Shown in pieces: positions 33,634-42,350 of a DNA stretch of 47,409 bases; position 1 is the stretch's first letter; each line of letters opens with the position of its first letter. The translations under genes and the position numbers were made by a program. The DNA is from Candidatus Fibrimonadaceae bacterium. GTDB lineage: Bacteria > Fibrobacterota > Fibrobacteria > Fibrobacterales > Fibrobacteraceae. The notes beneath the pieces are model-generated. The model had not been told where the DNA came from. It did no database searches and saw nothing but the letters and a program-made list of their open reading frames with translations. The stretch covers positions 1 through 47,409 of the forward strand of contig JAITFN010000056.1 in the NCBI GenBank assembly GCA_031281345.1. Direction: 5' to 3'.

Positions 33634-34509
33634 ATGCCCAGCTTGGTCTATATAAACGGCGAGTTTTACGATAGAGAAAACGCAAAAATTTCCGTCTTTG
33701 ATCATGGCTTTCTCTACGGAGACGGCGTGTTTGAAGGCATTAGAGCCTACAATGGTATGATTTTTCGTTTAACCGAACACGTGGACAGACTGTTTGATAG
33801 TGCAAAAGTTATAGGGCTTATACCTGGCATTTCCAAAAAAGATATGGAAGATGTAATCGTTAAAACCTGTGCAAAAGCGGGCGTGAAAGACGGTTATATG
33901 CGCCCCATAATAAGTCGCGGAATAGGAGATTTAGGCTTAAATCCCTATCTCTGCGAAAAACCAAATATTATTTGCATAGTAGATAATATTTCGCTTTATC
34001 CGGCAGAGGATTATGAAAACGGATTGAAAATCATAACCGTTGCAACTCATCGCAATTATAACGAGAGCCTCAACCCGAGGGTCAAGTCTTTAAATTATTT
34101 GAACAATATAATGGCAAAAATTGAAGCTGTGCAAAGCGGAGTGAAAGAAGCTCTGCTCCTGAATCCTCTAGGCTACGTTGCCGAATGCACGGGAGATAAT
34201 TTGTTCATAGTTCGCAAGGGAAAAATATACACGCCCTCTGTGCAAAGCGGTTCTTTAGACGGTATAACAGCAGCAGCAGTTGCCGAGCTTGCAGTGAAGA
34301 GAGGTTTTGAAGTTATACCCGGGCTTATGAGCCGCTTTGATATTTGGACATCAGACGAATGTTGGCTAACCGGAACAGCCGCCGAGATGATTCCTGTGAC
34401 AAGCGTTGATGCCCGTCTTATAGGAGATGGAAAAGTTGGCCCTGTTTACAAACAGCTTTTGGCAGATTTCAAACATCTCACAGAGACCACAGGAACACCC
34501 ATAGCCTAG
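33634..34509 (+). CDS. ilvE: Branched-chain amino acid aminotransferase
   Basis: 291 aa class IV PLP aminotransferase. Transfers the amino group between glutamate and leucine, isoleucine or valine. Motifs: FDHGFLYGDGVFEGIRAYNG near the start, the PLP Lys in NPRVKSLNYLNNIMAK, ECTGDNLFIVRKGKIYTP, SGSLDGITAAAVAELA and DECWLTGTAAEMIPVTSVD. These agree with IlvE rather than D-amino-acid transaminase or PabC. Preceded by CAAGGAG. It shares a transcript direction with cheXY, though the functions are unrelated. Confidence 0.92.
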   Translation: MPSLVYINGEFYDRENAKISVFDHGFLYGDGVFEGIRAYNGMIFRLTEHVDRLFDSAKVIGLIPGISKKDMEDVIVKTCAKAGVKDGYMRPIISRGIGDLGLNPYLCEKPNIICIVDNISLYPAEDYENGLKIITVATHRNYNESLNPRVKSLNYLNNIMAKIEAVQSGVKEALLLNPLGYVAECTGDNLFIVRKGKIYTPSVQSGSLDGITAAAVAELAVKRGFEVIPGLMSRFDIWTSDECWLTGTAAEMIPVTSVDARLIGDGKVGPVYKQLLADFKHLTETTGTPIA

Positions 34510-34527
34510 GTTACTATATTACCCTAG

Positions 34528-34962
34528 ATGCTTGACTTTTATCCAATTCACATATACTATCCGCTTGAAGAAGCGGAAAAGAAATACAAAGAAGGTACTT
34601 TGAAACAAACAGAGAATTACCTGCTTGCCTTTGTTGAAAGGCATTTGGAAGAAATTTTAGATTTAGCAAGCGATAACGGAAATGCAAATGACGAAGATAT
34701 TATAGATGCTGTAAAAGGCGAAATTCTCGCAAGAGGCTCTATACAACCAGCAGCCGAGCTTGCAGACATAATAAGGGAAATAAACAAGGAGATTTGGTAT
34801 AGAGGCGAAGCGGGACATCAAAACCAAAATCCCAAAGATATAGCCGAGGAGTGGCAAGCGGAATATGCTGCCAAATGGCACGAAGCTAGACTCTTTGAAG
34901 CTTTTGTTGTTTTGGAGCATTGTACAAATACAGTGCTTGCAAAATTCAGTGGGGTTCGCTAG
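34528..34962 (+). CDS. Hypothetical protein
   Basis: 144 aa, mostly helical, rich in Glu, Ala and Trp. It starts LDFYPIHIYYPLEEAEKKYKEG and ends with VVLEHCTNTVLAKFSGVR. No signal peptide, membrane segment or motif that I recognise. Its stop (TAG, 34960-34962) overlaps the GTG of the sigma factor gene, so it is coupled to it and might modulate it, but that is only position-based. A small inverted repeat (CTAGGTTA / TACCCTAG) sits just before its ATG. Confidence 0.6.
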   Translation: MLDFYPIHIYYPLEEAEKKYKEGTLKQTENYLLAFVERHLEEILDLASDNGNANDEDIIDAVKGEILARGSIQPAAELADIIREINKEIWYRGEAGHQNQNPKDIAEEWQAEYAAKWHEARLFEAFVVLEHCTNTVLAKFSGVR

Positions 34963-35801
34963 TGACTATATCTGTGGAAAATCTCTACTTCAAGGATCTG
35001 AGCCAATATCAAACTCTTACCACTCAAGAGGAGCAAGCTCTTATACAGATACTCCGCGATAATGGCAAAAAAAATATACACAACGCTGCTCTTCGCAAAC
35101 TTATATGCGGCAACCTGCGATTTGTAGTGAGCGTAGCCCGCAAATATCAAGGGCGAGGGCTTAGCCTGCTAGATTTGATAAACGAAGGAAATTTAGGGCT
35201 TTTCAAAGCTGCGCTTCGCTTTGACTGCGCAAAAGAGATTCGCTTTATAAGTTACGCGGTGTGGTGGATAAGACAAGCCATACAAAAAGCAATTTTTGAA
35301 CGAATTGGCGTAATGAGAATTCCACCCAACAAGCTGATACTTGTGAATCGTTTTAAAAAAGCTTTGTCTAGCAACCTTGGCGACTACGAAAAAACATTCA
35401 GCATTCCAGAATTCAAAGATAGCGAAAAAGACATAATAGACATAATGGAAAAAATGATGGAAATTTCGCTTGATACTCCCTCAAATGATGATCCAAGTTC
35501 AGATAATGTTGGAACGCTTTTAGATGTTTTGGAGGGAAACACAGACAGCCAAGACGATTTTATGAGGGAAGCCGAGTTGCATAATATGGTGAGCGATATA
35601 CTCTCTAAACTGCCAACAAAAGAAAGCGAAATTATCCGTATGTTCTACGGCATAGATTCGGCAGAGGATTCTACCTTGCGCAATATTGGCGAAGATATGC
35701 GGCTTTCACGTGAAAAAGTGAGGCAAATAAAAAACAAGGCAATTCGCAGAATGCAGAAAAATAAAGAATTGCACGAAGACTTAAAGGATTTCTTCTATTA
35801 A
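34962..35801 (+). CDS. RpoD/SigA-family sigma factor, short form
   Basis: 279 aa from GTG 34962, which overlaps the previous stop; an in-frame TTG upstream is less likely. Region 1.2 remnant (LYFKDLSQYQTLTTQEEQ), region 2 with NLRFVVSVARKYQGRGLSLLDLINEGNLGLFKAALRFD and the RFISYAVWWIRQAI core-binding/-10 helix, region 3 with RIPPNK, and region 4 with LPTKESEIIRMFYGI and a helix-turn-helix at LRNIGEDMRLSREKVRQIKNKAIRRM. It has no region 1.1, so it is group 1/2-like. It probably serves as a housekeeping or stationary-phase sigma factor. Confidence 0.9.
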   Translation: MTISVENLYFKDLSQYQTLTTQEEQALIQILRDNGKKNIHNAALRKLICGNLRFVVSVARKYQGRGLSLLDLINEGNLGLFKAALRFDCAKEIRFISYAVWWIRQAIQKAIFERIGVMRIPPNKLILVNRFKKALSSNLGDYEKTFSIPEFKDSEKDIIDIMEKMMEISLDTPSNDDPSSDNVGTLLDVLEGNTDSQDDFMREAELHNMVSDILSKLPTKESEIIRMFYGIDSAEDSTLRNIGEDMRLSREKVRQIKNKAIRRMQKNKELHEDLKDFFY

Positions 35802-35807
35802 CAGACA

Positions 35808-37514
35808 ATGAAAAAATATTTAACAAATAAAAAATATTTAATCATTGCAGCAGGTGCAGTTTTAATAGTTATAATTATTTTGCTTATTGCTTTCAGCGGC
35901 GGTTCAATAAAAGTTTCTGCTATCCCTTTTGGACTACCTGTTAAAACAAAAATACCCATTGGCGAAAAAGCAAAATTTCCGCAAGCACCAATGGCGGCAG
36001 AAATAGATTTGCAACGCGCAAACAATTTGCGAATGGCCGGTGCTCTTGCAGCAGCTCAAGATTACTACGAAACAATATTGCTCAGATATCCTAATTTGCC
36101 CATAGCGCTTTTTGGCGCAGCATATTCCATTATAGCGCAAGATTCCATTTCTGCGGAAAAAATCACAAAAACAAAAAATTTAATAGAAAGCCTTGCGCAG
36201 CAAATGCCAGGTTCTGTATGGGTGAGGCTGCTTTTAACATTCACCATAGAACACGAAGGCAATTTGAGTCATGCGCTGGATGTGGCATCTGAACTTGCTT
36301 ACGACTCTCCTGCATTTTCCGAAGCGAGGCTAAGATATTCCGAGTTGCTTTTGAAAACCGAGCAGACTTCCAAGGCGGCAAACGAAGCTAGAGCGGCAAT
36401 TTCAATATCTGCGGGTTTAGATGCAAGAGCCTATGCAAATCTCGCTTTTGCTTTGCACAAAATGGGAAACATTGAAGAATGCTCCGAGCTTGTGAATTAT
36501 GCATTGCCTAGATTTCCTTCGCAAATGGGGCTATTGCTTTTGCACGGTTATTTGAGCGAATATTCCAGAAACTTTGACATTGCTCTAAGCGATTACAGAA
36601 AAATTTTGGTATTGAAACCAGGAGATGTAAACGCTTTAAACGCCATAGCTACCTTGGGCGAAAAAATCCCGCCTCAAGTAGGTGTTTCATCAAATTACCA
36701 AGGTGGCATATCTTTGAAAGACCACGCAAGAGAAGCCGCAAAAATACTTTTGCCTTTAATAGATGAATACCCAGAAAATTTGCCACTTCGTGAGGCACTC
36801 GGGAAAATTTACCTAAAATCCAGATTAATGCAAGAAGCCCGTGCCCAGTTTTCTGAAATTTATTCACAAGACTTTGAATACCCCAACATAAAAAAACTCT
36901 TGGAAGAATCTTCTGAGGAACAGTATAAGTCCATATCTCTGTCGCCTGCGTTGTACAACAAAGATTTAACAGATTCGCTAGCAAAAACTTTTGCATCAAT
37001 GCGCAAAAACGAAAAAGTGGATAACGATTATCTAGGTCACTATTTAGTGCACTACGGTTCAACGCTCAAAGAATTTTTTTCAAAATATTCAATAACCAGA
37101 TTTAAAAAAATAGATGAGAGAACCTATATTGAAAGGTACAACGTAGATTCTTTTATATACGAAAATACGGTTTTCTTTGATTCCAAAAAAACATTCTACG
37201 CAGTTCGCTCTGTAGTAACAAATTCTGCAGAAGTTGGTTCTTTTAATTACATTCAAGATTTATTCGGGTATTTTTTGAGGAAAGAAACTGGAATGTTAGG
37301 TGAGGGCACTATTACGGAATCTAGAGAATGTTATGGCGATAAATGGAACGGTATTGTGTGGACATCAAGAGATAATTTTGAAGTTCTTATGCAGAGCAGC
37401 AAAAACCCTAGAACAATTTATATTGTTAGGCTACACGCAAAGCGTTTTCCCGATACCGGCAATTTATGCTTCTATATAGGTATGGCACTGGATAGACATG
37501 GGTGGATTAAATAA
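35808..37514 (+). CDS. Membrane-anchored TPR protein
   Basis: 568 aa. One N-terminal membrane segment (about 11-30, IIAAGAVLIVIIILLIAF), then a periplasmic or outside-facing region with tetratricopeptide-like repeats (about 65-380; e.g. DLQRANNLRMAGALAAAQDYYETILLRYPNLPIAL, DARAYANLAFALHKMGNIEECSELVNYALPRFP). Residues 400-568 form a separate domain with aromatic strands (YAVRSVVTNSAEVGSFNYIQDLF). Function not known. It starts 6 bases after the sigma-factor stop; the following gene begins at its last stop base, so an operon is likely. Confidence 0.75.
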   Translation: MKKYLTNKKYLIIAAGAVLIVIIILLIAFSGGSIKVSAIPFGLPVKTKIPIGEKAKFPQAPMAAEIDLQRANNLRMAGALAAAQDYYETILLRYPNLPIALFGAAYSIIAQDSISAEKITKTKNLIESLAQQMPGSVWVRLLLTFTIEHEGNLSHALDVASELAYDSPAFSEARLRYSELLLKTEQTSKAANEARAAISISAGLDARAYANLAFALHKMGNIEECSELVNYALPRFPSQMGLLLLHGYLSEYSRNFDIALSDYRKILVLKPGDVNALNAIATLGEKIPPQVGVSSNYQGGISLKDHAREAAKILLPLIDEYPENLPLREALGKIYLKSRLMQEARAQFSEIYSQDFEYPNIKKLLEESSEEQYKSISLSPALYNKDLTDSLAKTFASMRKNEKVDNDYLGHYLVHYGSTLKEFFSKYSITRFKKIDERTYIERYNVDSFIYENTVFFDSKKTFYAVRSVVTNSAEVGSFNYIQDLFGYFLRKETGMLGEGTITESRECYGDKWNGIVWTSRDNFEVLMQSSKNPRTIYIVRLHAKRFPDTGNLCFYIGMALDRHGWIK

Positions 37515-38455
37515 TGCCTTTTTTACCTATAATAATTCTCTTTGCGCTCACGATGCTCTGGGCAGAGGATTTGCCTAATACAGCGCAGCAGAGCGAAGCC
37601 GATAAACGCAAAGAATTGCTAGGCAATGTGAATATTTCACGAGTGAATTCCATGGACGAAGTTAAAGGCTCCTATAAAAGCCCCAAAAAAGCTATGTTTA
37701 TGTCTTTGCTACTGCCTGGTTCGGGGCAAATGTACGTGGGAGGGCAATCTCGCTATGTTAGAGGCACGTTTTATTTGGCAGAAGAAATTGCCCTGATATC
37801 TGGTTTATATTATCATTCCATATATAAATACAACGAGCAGACAAAAAAATACAAAGACTTTGCAAAGGCAAATTTTAGAGTGTCTAAGTACGAAAAAGAG
37901 ATGAATGATATTTACAACAATTTGTATCCAAAGAACTTGGAACTGCTTTACGGAGCAGAAAGAAAAAACTATTGCAAGGCATTTTATGGAAACAATGATT
38001 ATTATGTCAATTCTTGTTATAACAATTTTGGTATAAATGCAGGCGAAAAACCAGACGATAACACTCCGTTATACGATGATGCAGCCTATTACCGAATTAT
38101 TGCAGACGAAAATTATGTACTGGGTTGGACAGATGCAAAAAAAAATGATAACGTAGAAGTAAACTTGAATAAAGAAAATCCTGCATACATAAGACTTGGA
38201 ACTTCCAAAAATTACGATGAATACGTTGCTATGCGAAAAAAAGCGAACAATTTAGCAGACAGGCAAGCCATTTTTTTAGGAGTAATAATTTTAAACCACA
38301 TAGTTTCTGCCATAGATGCTGCACTGTCTGCAAGTGCGCACAACAGCAGCTTGTACGAAGAAAAACTTTCCTTTTTAGATAGAATAAGACTGGGTAGCGA
38401 TTTTCAAATTGGCGAGAATTTTAGAGCCGGAGCGGGGCTTAGACTTGTTTTCTAA
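37514..38455 (+). CDS. Exported/membrane protein of DUF5683-like type (first of a tandem pair)
   Basis: 313 aa. N-terminal signal (LPIIILFALTMLWAED). The motif SLLLPGSGQMYVGGQSRYVRGTFYL, a glycine-rich loop between hydrophobic helices, is characteristic of DUF5683-like proteins in Bacteroidota and Fibrobacterota, and is followed by a Tyr/Asn-rich region and a late hydrophobic segment (AIFLGVIILNHIVSAIDAALSA). Function unknown. Its neighbour downstream has the same architecture and overlaps it by about 11 bases. Confidence 0.65.
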   Translation: MPFLPIIILFALTMLWAEDLPNTAQQSEADKRKELLGNVNISRVNSMDEVKGSYKSPKKAMFMSLLLPGSGQMYVGGQSRYVRGTFYLAEEIALISGLYYHSIYKYNEQTKKYKDFAKANFRVSKYEKEMNDIYNNLYPKNLELLYGAERKNYCKAFYGNNDYYVNSCYNNFGINAGEKPDDNTPLYDDAAYYRIIADENYVLGWTDAKKNDNVEVNLNKENPAYIRLGTSKNYDEYVAMRKKANNLADRQAIFLGVIILNHIVSAIDAALSASAHNSSLYEEKLSFLDRIRLGSDFQIGENFRAGAGLRLVF

Positions 38456-39161
38456 GATATTTTTCATTTTGCTGATTGGAGTTCAAATAGTTTTCTCCCA
38501 AACAGTCATTTCCATTGACGAAAATTTATCGCGCAACAAGGATAAAAACTTAGCTTTGGCAATGGCGGCTTCTGCCGTGCTGCCTGGGGCAGGGCATTTT
38601 TATTTGGGCAATAATTCAAAGGCTTTGTCATTTTTTTGGATAGACGCAGCTCTATGGATTTCTGCAAGTACAACTTGGTTTTATGGCGATGACCAATTAA
38701 CAAGCGCAAGGGGCTATGCGGTTAAATATGCAGGTGCAGAAGGTGCGCCCAAAGATCTCAATTTTTTGACCCTTATGGGAAATTACAGGAGCAGAGGAGG
38801 CTCTCTTTACCAAAATTCAAACCCTAGCAACGACGAAGATTACAACCAAGCAATGCTCAGAGCTGGGCGTGAAATAGATGCCGAATATCCTTATGAATAC
38901 GGCTATATTTGGGACTGGGGTTCAAGCGATAATCCAGAAACAACCAATAGAATGAAAAACTACAACGAAATGCTTAGGCGGCACAGAATTGCAAAAATAG
39001 CATTTCAGGTTTCCGTTGGTGCAATGGCTCTAAACAGAGTTTTGGCTATTTTAGATGCAATGCGGCTTTATCGGCAAACATCGGCAAATTTTTCGCATTT
39101 ACATATCACGCCACTCGCAACACCCAAGCAATCAGGAATTTTTGCAAGCTATGAGTTTTGA
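38445..39161 (+). CDS. Exported/membrane protein of DUF5683-like type (second of a tandem pair)
   Basis: About 238 aa from TTG 38445 (LFSKIFFILLIGVQIVFSQ would be the signal peptide); TTG 38409 would add 12 residues. It shares with the upstream gene the motif ASAVLPGAGHFYLGNNSKALSFF and a late helix VSVGAMALNRVLAILDAM, so the two look like diverged tandem copies. Function unknown. Its end overlaps the start of the OppD-like gene by 11 bases. Confidence 0.6.
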   Translation: MFSKIFFILLIGVQIVFSQTVISIDENLSRNKDKNLALAMAASAVLPGAGHFYLGNNSKALSFFWIDAALWISASTTWFYGDDQLTSARGYAVKYAGAEGAPKDLNFLTLMGNYRSRGGSLYQNSNPSNDEDYNQAMLRAGREIDAEYPYEYGYIWDWGSSDNPETTNRMKNYNEMLRRHRIAKIAFQVSVGAMALNRVLAILDAMRLYRQTSANFSHLHITPLATPKQSGIFASYEF

Positions 39162-39975
39162 AAATCCTTTACTCTCTGTACGCAATTTATCCATAGCTTT
39201 TGGTAGCACCCAAGTTACTCACAATGTTTCTTTTGATATAATGAACGGCGAAATTTTTGCCATTATGGGAGAATCCGGTAGTGGAAAAACAGTGAGCGCA
39301 ATGGCAATTCCAAGGCTGCTCCCTTACCCAAGCGCAAAAATAGCAAGTGGCGAAATTATTTTTGAAGGCAAAAACACTCTAGAATTAAAAGACATTGAAA
39401 GCATAAGAGGCCGTCGAATAGGCTGCGTTTTTCAAGAACCCATGCAAGCCTTGAATCCTGTTATCTCCATTGGCACTCAGCTTTTAGAAGCAGTGCGTTT
39501 TATGCGTGGGGAAGAAAAAGTAGCTCGCATAGAAGAGCTTTTAACAAAGTCTGGTTTTAAAGATACAAAGAGAATTTTGAAAAGCTACCCGCACGAGATG
39601 AGCGGCGGAATGCTGCAACGCATTGTTATTTGCATGGCTCTTGCGCCCAGACCCTCTCTCATAATAGCCGATGAACCAACAACTGCAATAGATGCTAATC
39701 TTCAAATTGCCATTATGGATATTTTGAGGAATTTGTGTTTGGAAGAAAACGTTGCCGTTCTTTTTATAACACATAATGCACACTTGGCCGCAAGTTATGC
39801 AAACAGAATAGCCGTGATGTATAAGGGAAAAATTGTTGAATGCAACACCGCAAGCGAAATTTTAAATTCCCCAAAGCACCCATACACAAAAGCATTGCTA
39901 GACGTTGTGCCAACAAAGGGAAAAACTTTAGCAGATTTGAAACCCATACCTTTTGGAGCGGAGTTTGATGGATAA
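39151..39975 (+). CDS. OppD/DppD-like peptide ABC transporter ATPase
   Basis: 274 aa from ATG 39151 (MSFENPLLSVRNL). Walker A GESGSGKT, Q-loop VFQEPMQALNP, signature MSGGMLQRIVICMALA, Walker B LIIADEPTTAID, switch FITHNAHLAA; C-terminal NSPKHPYTKALLD is the oligopeptide-transporter signature. In the family the helix DLAA is usual before the signature; the switch reads HNAHLA in place of HDLGVV. Paired with an OppF-like ATPase but without permease or binding-protein genes here, so its partners are elsewhere. Confidence 0.9.
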   Translation: MSFENPLLSVRNLSIAFGSTQVTHNVSFDIMNGEIFAIMGESGSGKTVSAMAIPRLLPYPSAKIASGEIIFEGKNTLELKDIESIRGRRIGCVFQEPMQALNPVISIGTQLLEAVRFMRGEEKVARIEELLTKSGFKDTKRILKSYPHEMSGGMLQRIVICMALAPRPSLIIADEPTTAIDANLQIAIMDILRNLCLEENVAVLFITHNAHLAASYANRIAVMYKGKIVECNTASEILNSPKHPYTKALLDVVPTKGKTLADLKPIPFGAEFDG

Positions 39976-40651
39976 GGTTTTAGTTGTTAAAAATTTATCT
40001 GTGACATTCCGTTCAAAGGGTGGAATTGTTTATGCGTTGAAGAATGTAAGTTTTCATCTTGAAAAGGGCGAGGTTTTGGCGGTTGCGGGGGAATCTGGTA
40101 GTGGCAAGAGCACTATTGCAAATGCTTTGGTTGGGCTTGTGCCGTGGGAAAAAGGCGGAACTTATGAGCTTTTTGGCAGCGTCATAAATCCTTATCAAAA
40201 AAAATCTTTTTCTGTTGTTCGCAGCAAGGTTCAAATGGCTTTTCAAGACCCTTATTCATCGCTAAACCCAAGATGCACAGTTTTGGAAATTGTTGCGGCC
40301 CCGCTGATTGCAAGGAGAATTTCAAAAAGCGAGGCAACAGCAAAAACAAAAAAAATCTTGGATTTGGTAGGCTTATCAAATGCAGACTTAAATAAATTCC
40401 CACACGCATTTTCTGGCGGTCAAAGGCAGCGAATAGGTTTGGCGCGTGCCCTTGTGCTTGAACCCAAAATTTTGATTTGCGATGAGATAACATCTGCTCT
40501 TGATGTTAGCGTTCAAGCGCAAATTTTGCACCTTTTGGATGATTTGCAAAGAGAATTGGACCTCTCTTTGATTTTTATTTCCCACGACATTGCTGTTATG
40601 GAGATAATCGCAAAGAGGGTTATGGTGTTGAAGGGTGGGGAGATTGTCTGA
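39968..40651 (+). CDS. OppF/DppF-like peptide ABC transporter ATPase
   Basis: 227 aa from ATG 39968, inside the end of the OppD-like gene. Walker A GESGSGKST, MAFQDPYSSLNPR Q-loop, signature FSGGQRQRIGLARALV, Walker B ILICDEITSALDVSVQ, switch His in FISHDIAVM. It lacks the C-terminal oligopeptide extension of typical OppF (about 300 aa) and ends at MVLKGGEIV, so it is short by about 70 residues; a truncation or a natural short form. Second ATPase of a heterodimer with the upstream gene. Confidence 0.88.
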   Translation: MDKVLVVKNLSVTFRSKGGIVYALKNVSFHLEKGEVLAVAGESGSGKSTIANALVGLVPWEKGGTYELFGSVINPYQKKSFSVVRSKVQMAFQDPYSSLNPRCTVLEIVAAPLIARRISKSEATAKTKKILDLVGLSNADLNKFPHAFSGGQRQRIGLARALVLEPKILICDEITSALDVSVQAQILHLLDDLQRELDLSLIFISHDIAVMEIIAKRVMVLKGGEIV

Positions 40652-40693
40652 ACCAGAATTTTCTAATTTAATCTATTGAAATGGAGGTAACCT

Positions 40694-42340
40694 ATGAGGA
40701 GTATATTCTCAAAATTCGCATTATTGGCAGTCCTTGGGTTTGCCTTGGTATTCACATTTTCTTGCTCATCGGGCGGTAGCGGCGGTGGGGGCTATGACGA
40801 AGGCGTTATCAATGCTAAAAATGAAGCGTGGGTAGTGTGTGATAATAAAGGATGTAATGGTATTATTATTAAGAATGGAGAGTGGATAGTTATATACCGC
40901 GAAAATGGCGGAAACTGGAATATAGAAGAAAGAGGATCCTATTCTATTGAAGGAGACCAAATTACTTCGTGCGATTATAAACATAAAAATTGTGATGTGA
41001 CATCTTACAGCCTTTTTGGTAATAAATTGACATTAAAATTTGAAGACGGTGAACGTGTTACTTTCACTAGAACGAGCGGCGTGAACATAAGCAGTGGTGG
41101 TTCATCTTCTTCTGCTGGCACAAAAGGAGAAGTCCCTGCTAGCATAATTCCACCTGCCATTAGGACTGATATTGAAAAAACAATGACCATATATTCTGGC
41201 ACCACCCCGCCAGACATAAGCGGTCAGTATATGGCTGATAATCTTATATTAATCGGCAGTAGCATTAGCGGTGAGAAGTTGGATAATCTTGCGGACTTAT
41301 ACTTTGCTTTTGTAAAAGGATCAAATGGGGCACTTTTATATAGGGAAAAACAAAGTGATAGCTATGCAGCTAGTGATAATGTGAGGGTGGAAGTTGTTGG
41401 AAGCGGCAATAATTTCACCGCTTATTTTGAATCAGTTGGCGAATCTAGAGGAATTTCGACCAGAATGTCCACGCTTATCTCCGGCACTTTGACAACCAGC
41501 GGAATAAAGAATTTTAATTATGCTTTTGTTATGCTAGAAAAAGGCTCCGACCCAAATAATAGTTTGGTGCCTGTGAATACCTACCGCGTATTCAAAGACG
41601 GCGATGGTTTGGCAGAGAGATATGACTGGTTGGTGTTATCTTCGTCTAGTTCAATACTGGGAGGTTCATCGTCTAGCAGCGGTATTTTTAAGAATTCCGA
41701 GATAGTTTTTATAAATGCGGATATTCCCACAGGTACAGCAAATATTATTAATAGCGTGCAATACATCAGCAATCCCTCCGTTGAAGGTTCTGGTACGCTC
41801 ATCGTTTCAAGTTCCCGAGAACTTAGCGAGTTGTATTTGAAAATAGATGGCAAATCAGGTTACTATGTGCGGGAAGTATCCGAAGAGGATATTTCGTATA
41901 GCGGAAGCGGAACTTATGTTTATTCCGTTAATTTGGATTTTTCGTCAGGGTTTCCTATAGAGCAACAGAAAATTAATGTGAGCGTTAAAACAACGGAAGA
42001 AGTAATATCTAAGAACGTTTTAGCCTCTAACTCAAACGTAACTCAGAGTAAATGCAATGCTCAATCTATTTCTGGGGGCGAAGCTGGCTATATAGGAAAC
42101 GTTCAAATGGGTCAAAATGATGGTTCATTTGAATTTTCATATAATACCTATACTATTCCTGATAAAATTACCATCTATGATGGTTATGACACAAGAGGAG
42201 ATGTTATCTTTTCCTACTCTGGAGGTACAGGCGGAAAAGTTTATGACACAGTCTATTTCAATGCGTCTGTGATTACCGTTGAAGTTATAGGTTTAGGCAC
42301 TGGTACAGAGTGGAACTTTTTAGTTAATTGCCCTGAATAA
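40694..42340 (+). CDS. Ser-rich surface lipoprotein
   Basis: 548 aa, preceded by GGAGG. Signal with lipobox VFTFSC (Cys24), then a Gly/Ser-rich start (SSGGSGGGG). Two poly-Ser linkers (SSGGSSSSAG about 133-142; SSSSSILGGSSSSSG about 312-326) separate three domains; the first has an N-terminal beta-rich lipocalin-like pattern (GSYSIEGDQITSCDY, KLTLKFEDGERVTFTR). The last domain ends with a CUB-like stretch (YDGYDTRGDVIFSYSGG). Such modular, Ser-linked lipoproteins are typical of Fibrobacter. Function unknown. Confidence 0.7.
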   Translation: MRSIFSKFALLAVLGFALVFTFSCSSGGSGGGGYDEGVINAKNEAWVVCDNKGCNGIIIKNGEWIVIYRENGGNWNIEERGSYSIEGDQITSCDYKHKNCDVTSYSLFGNKLTLKFEDGERVTFTRTSGVNISSGGSSSSAGTKGEVPASIIPPAIRTDIEKTMTIYSGTTPPDISGQYMADNLILIGSSISGEKLDNLADLYFAFVKGSNGALLYREKQSDSYAASDNVRVEVVGSGNNFTAYFESVGESRGISTRMSTLISGTLTTSGIKNFNYAFVMLEKGSDPNNSLVPVNTYRVFKDGDGLAERYDWLVLSSSSSILGGSSSSSGIFKNSEIVFINADIPTGTANIINSVQYISNPSVEGSGTLIVSSSRELSELYLKIDGKSGYYVREVSEEDISYSGSGTYVYSVNLDFSSGFPIEQQKINVSVKTTEEVISKNVLASNSNVTQSKCNAQSISGGEAGYIGNVQMGQNDGSFEFSYNTYTIPDKITIYDGYDTRGDVIFSYSGGTGGKVYDTVYFNASVITVEVIGLGTGTEWNFLVNCPE

Positions 42341-42350
42341 CCTCGTTATT
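42336..42350. terminator. Short hairpin between convergent genes
   Basis: AATAAC (42336-42341), CTC loop, GTTATT (42345-42350). It holds the TAA of the lipoprotein gene and the TAA of the esterase on the opposite strand; it may terminate both, but it is short and AT-rich. Confidence 0.35.
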
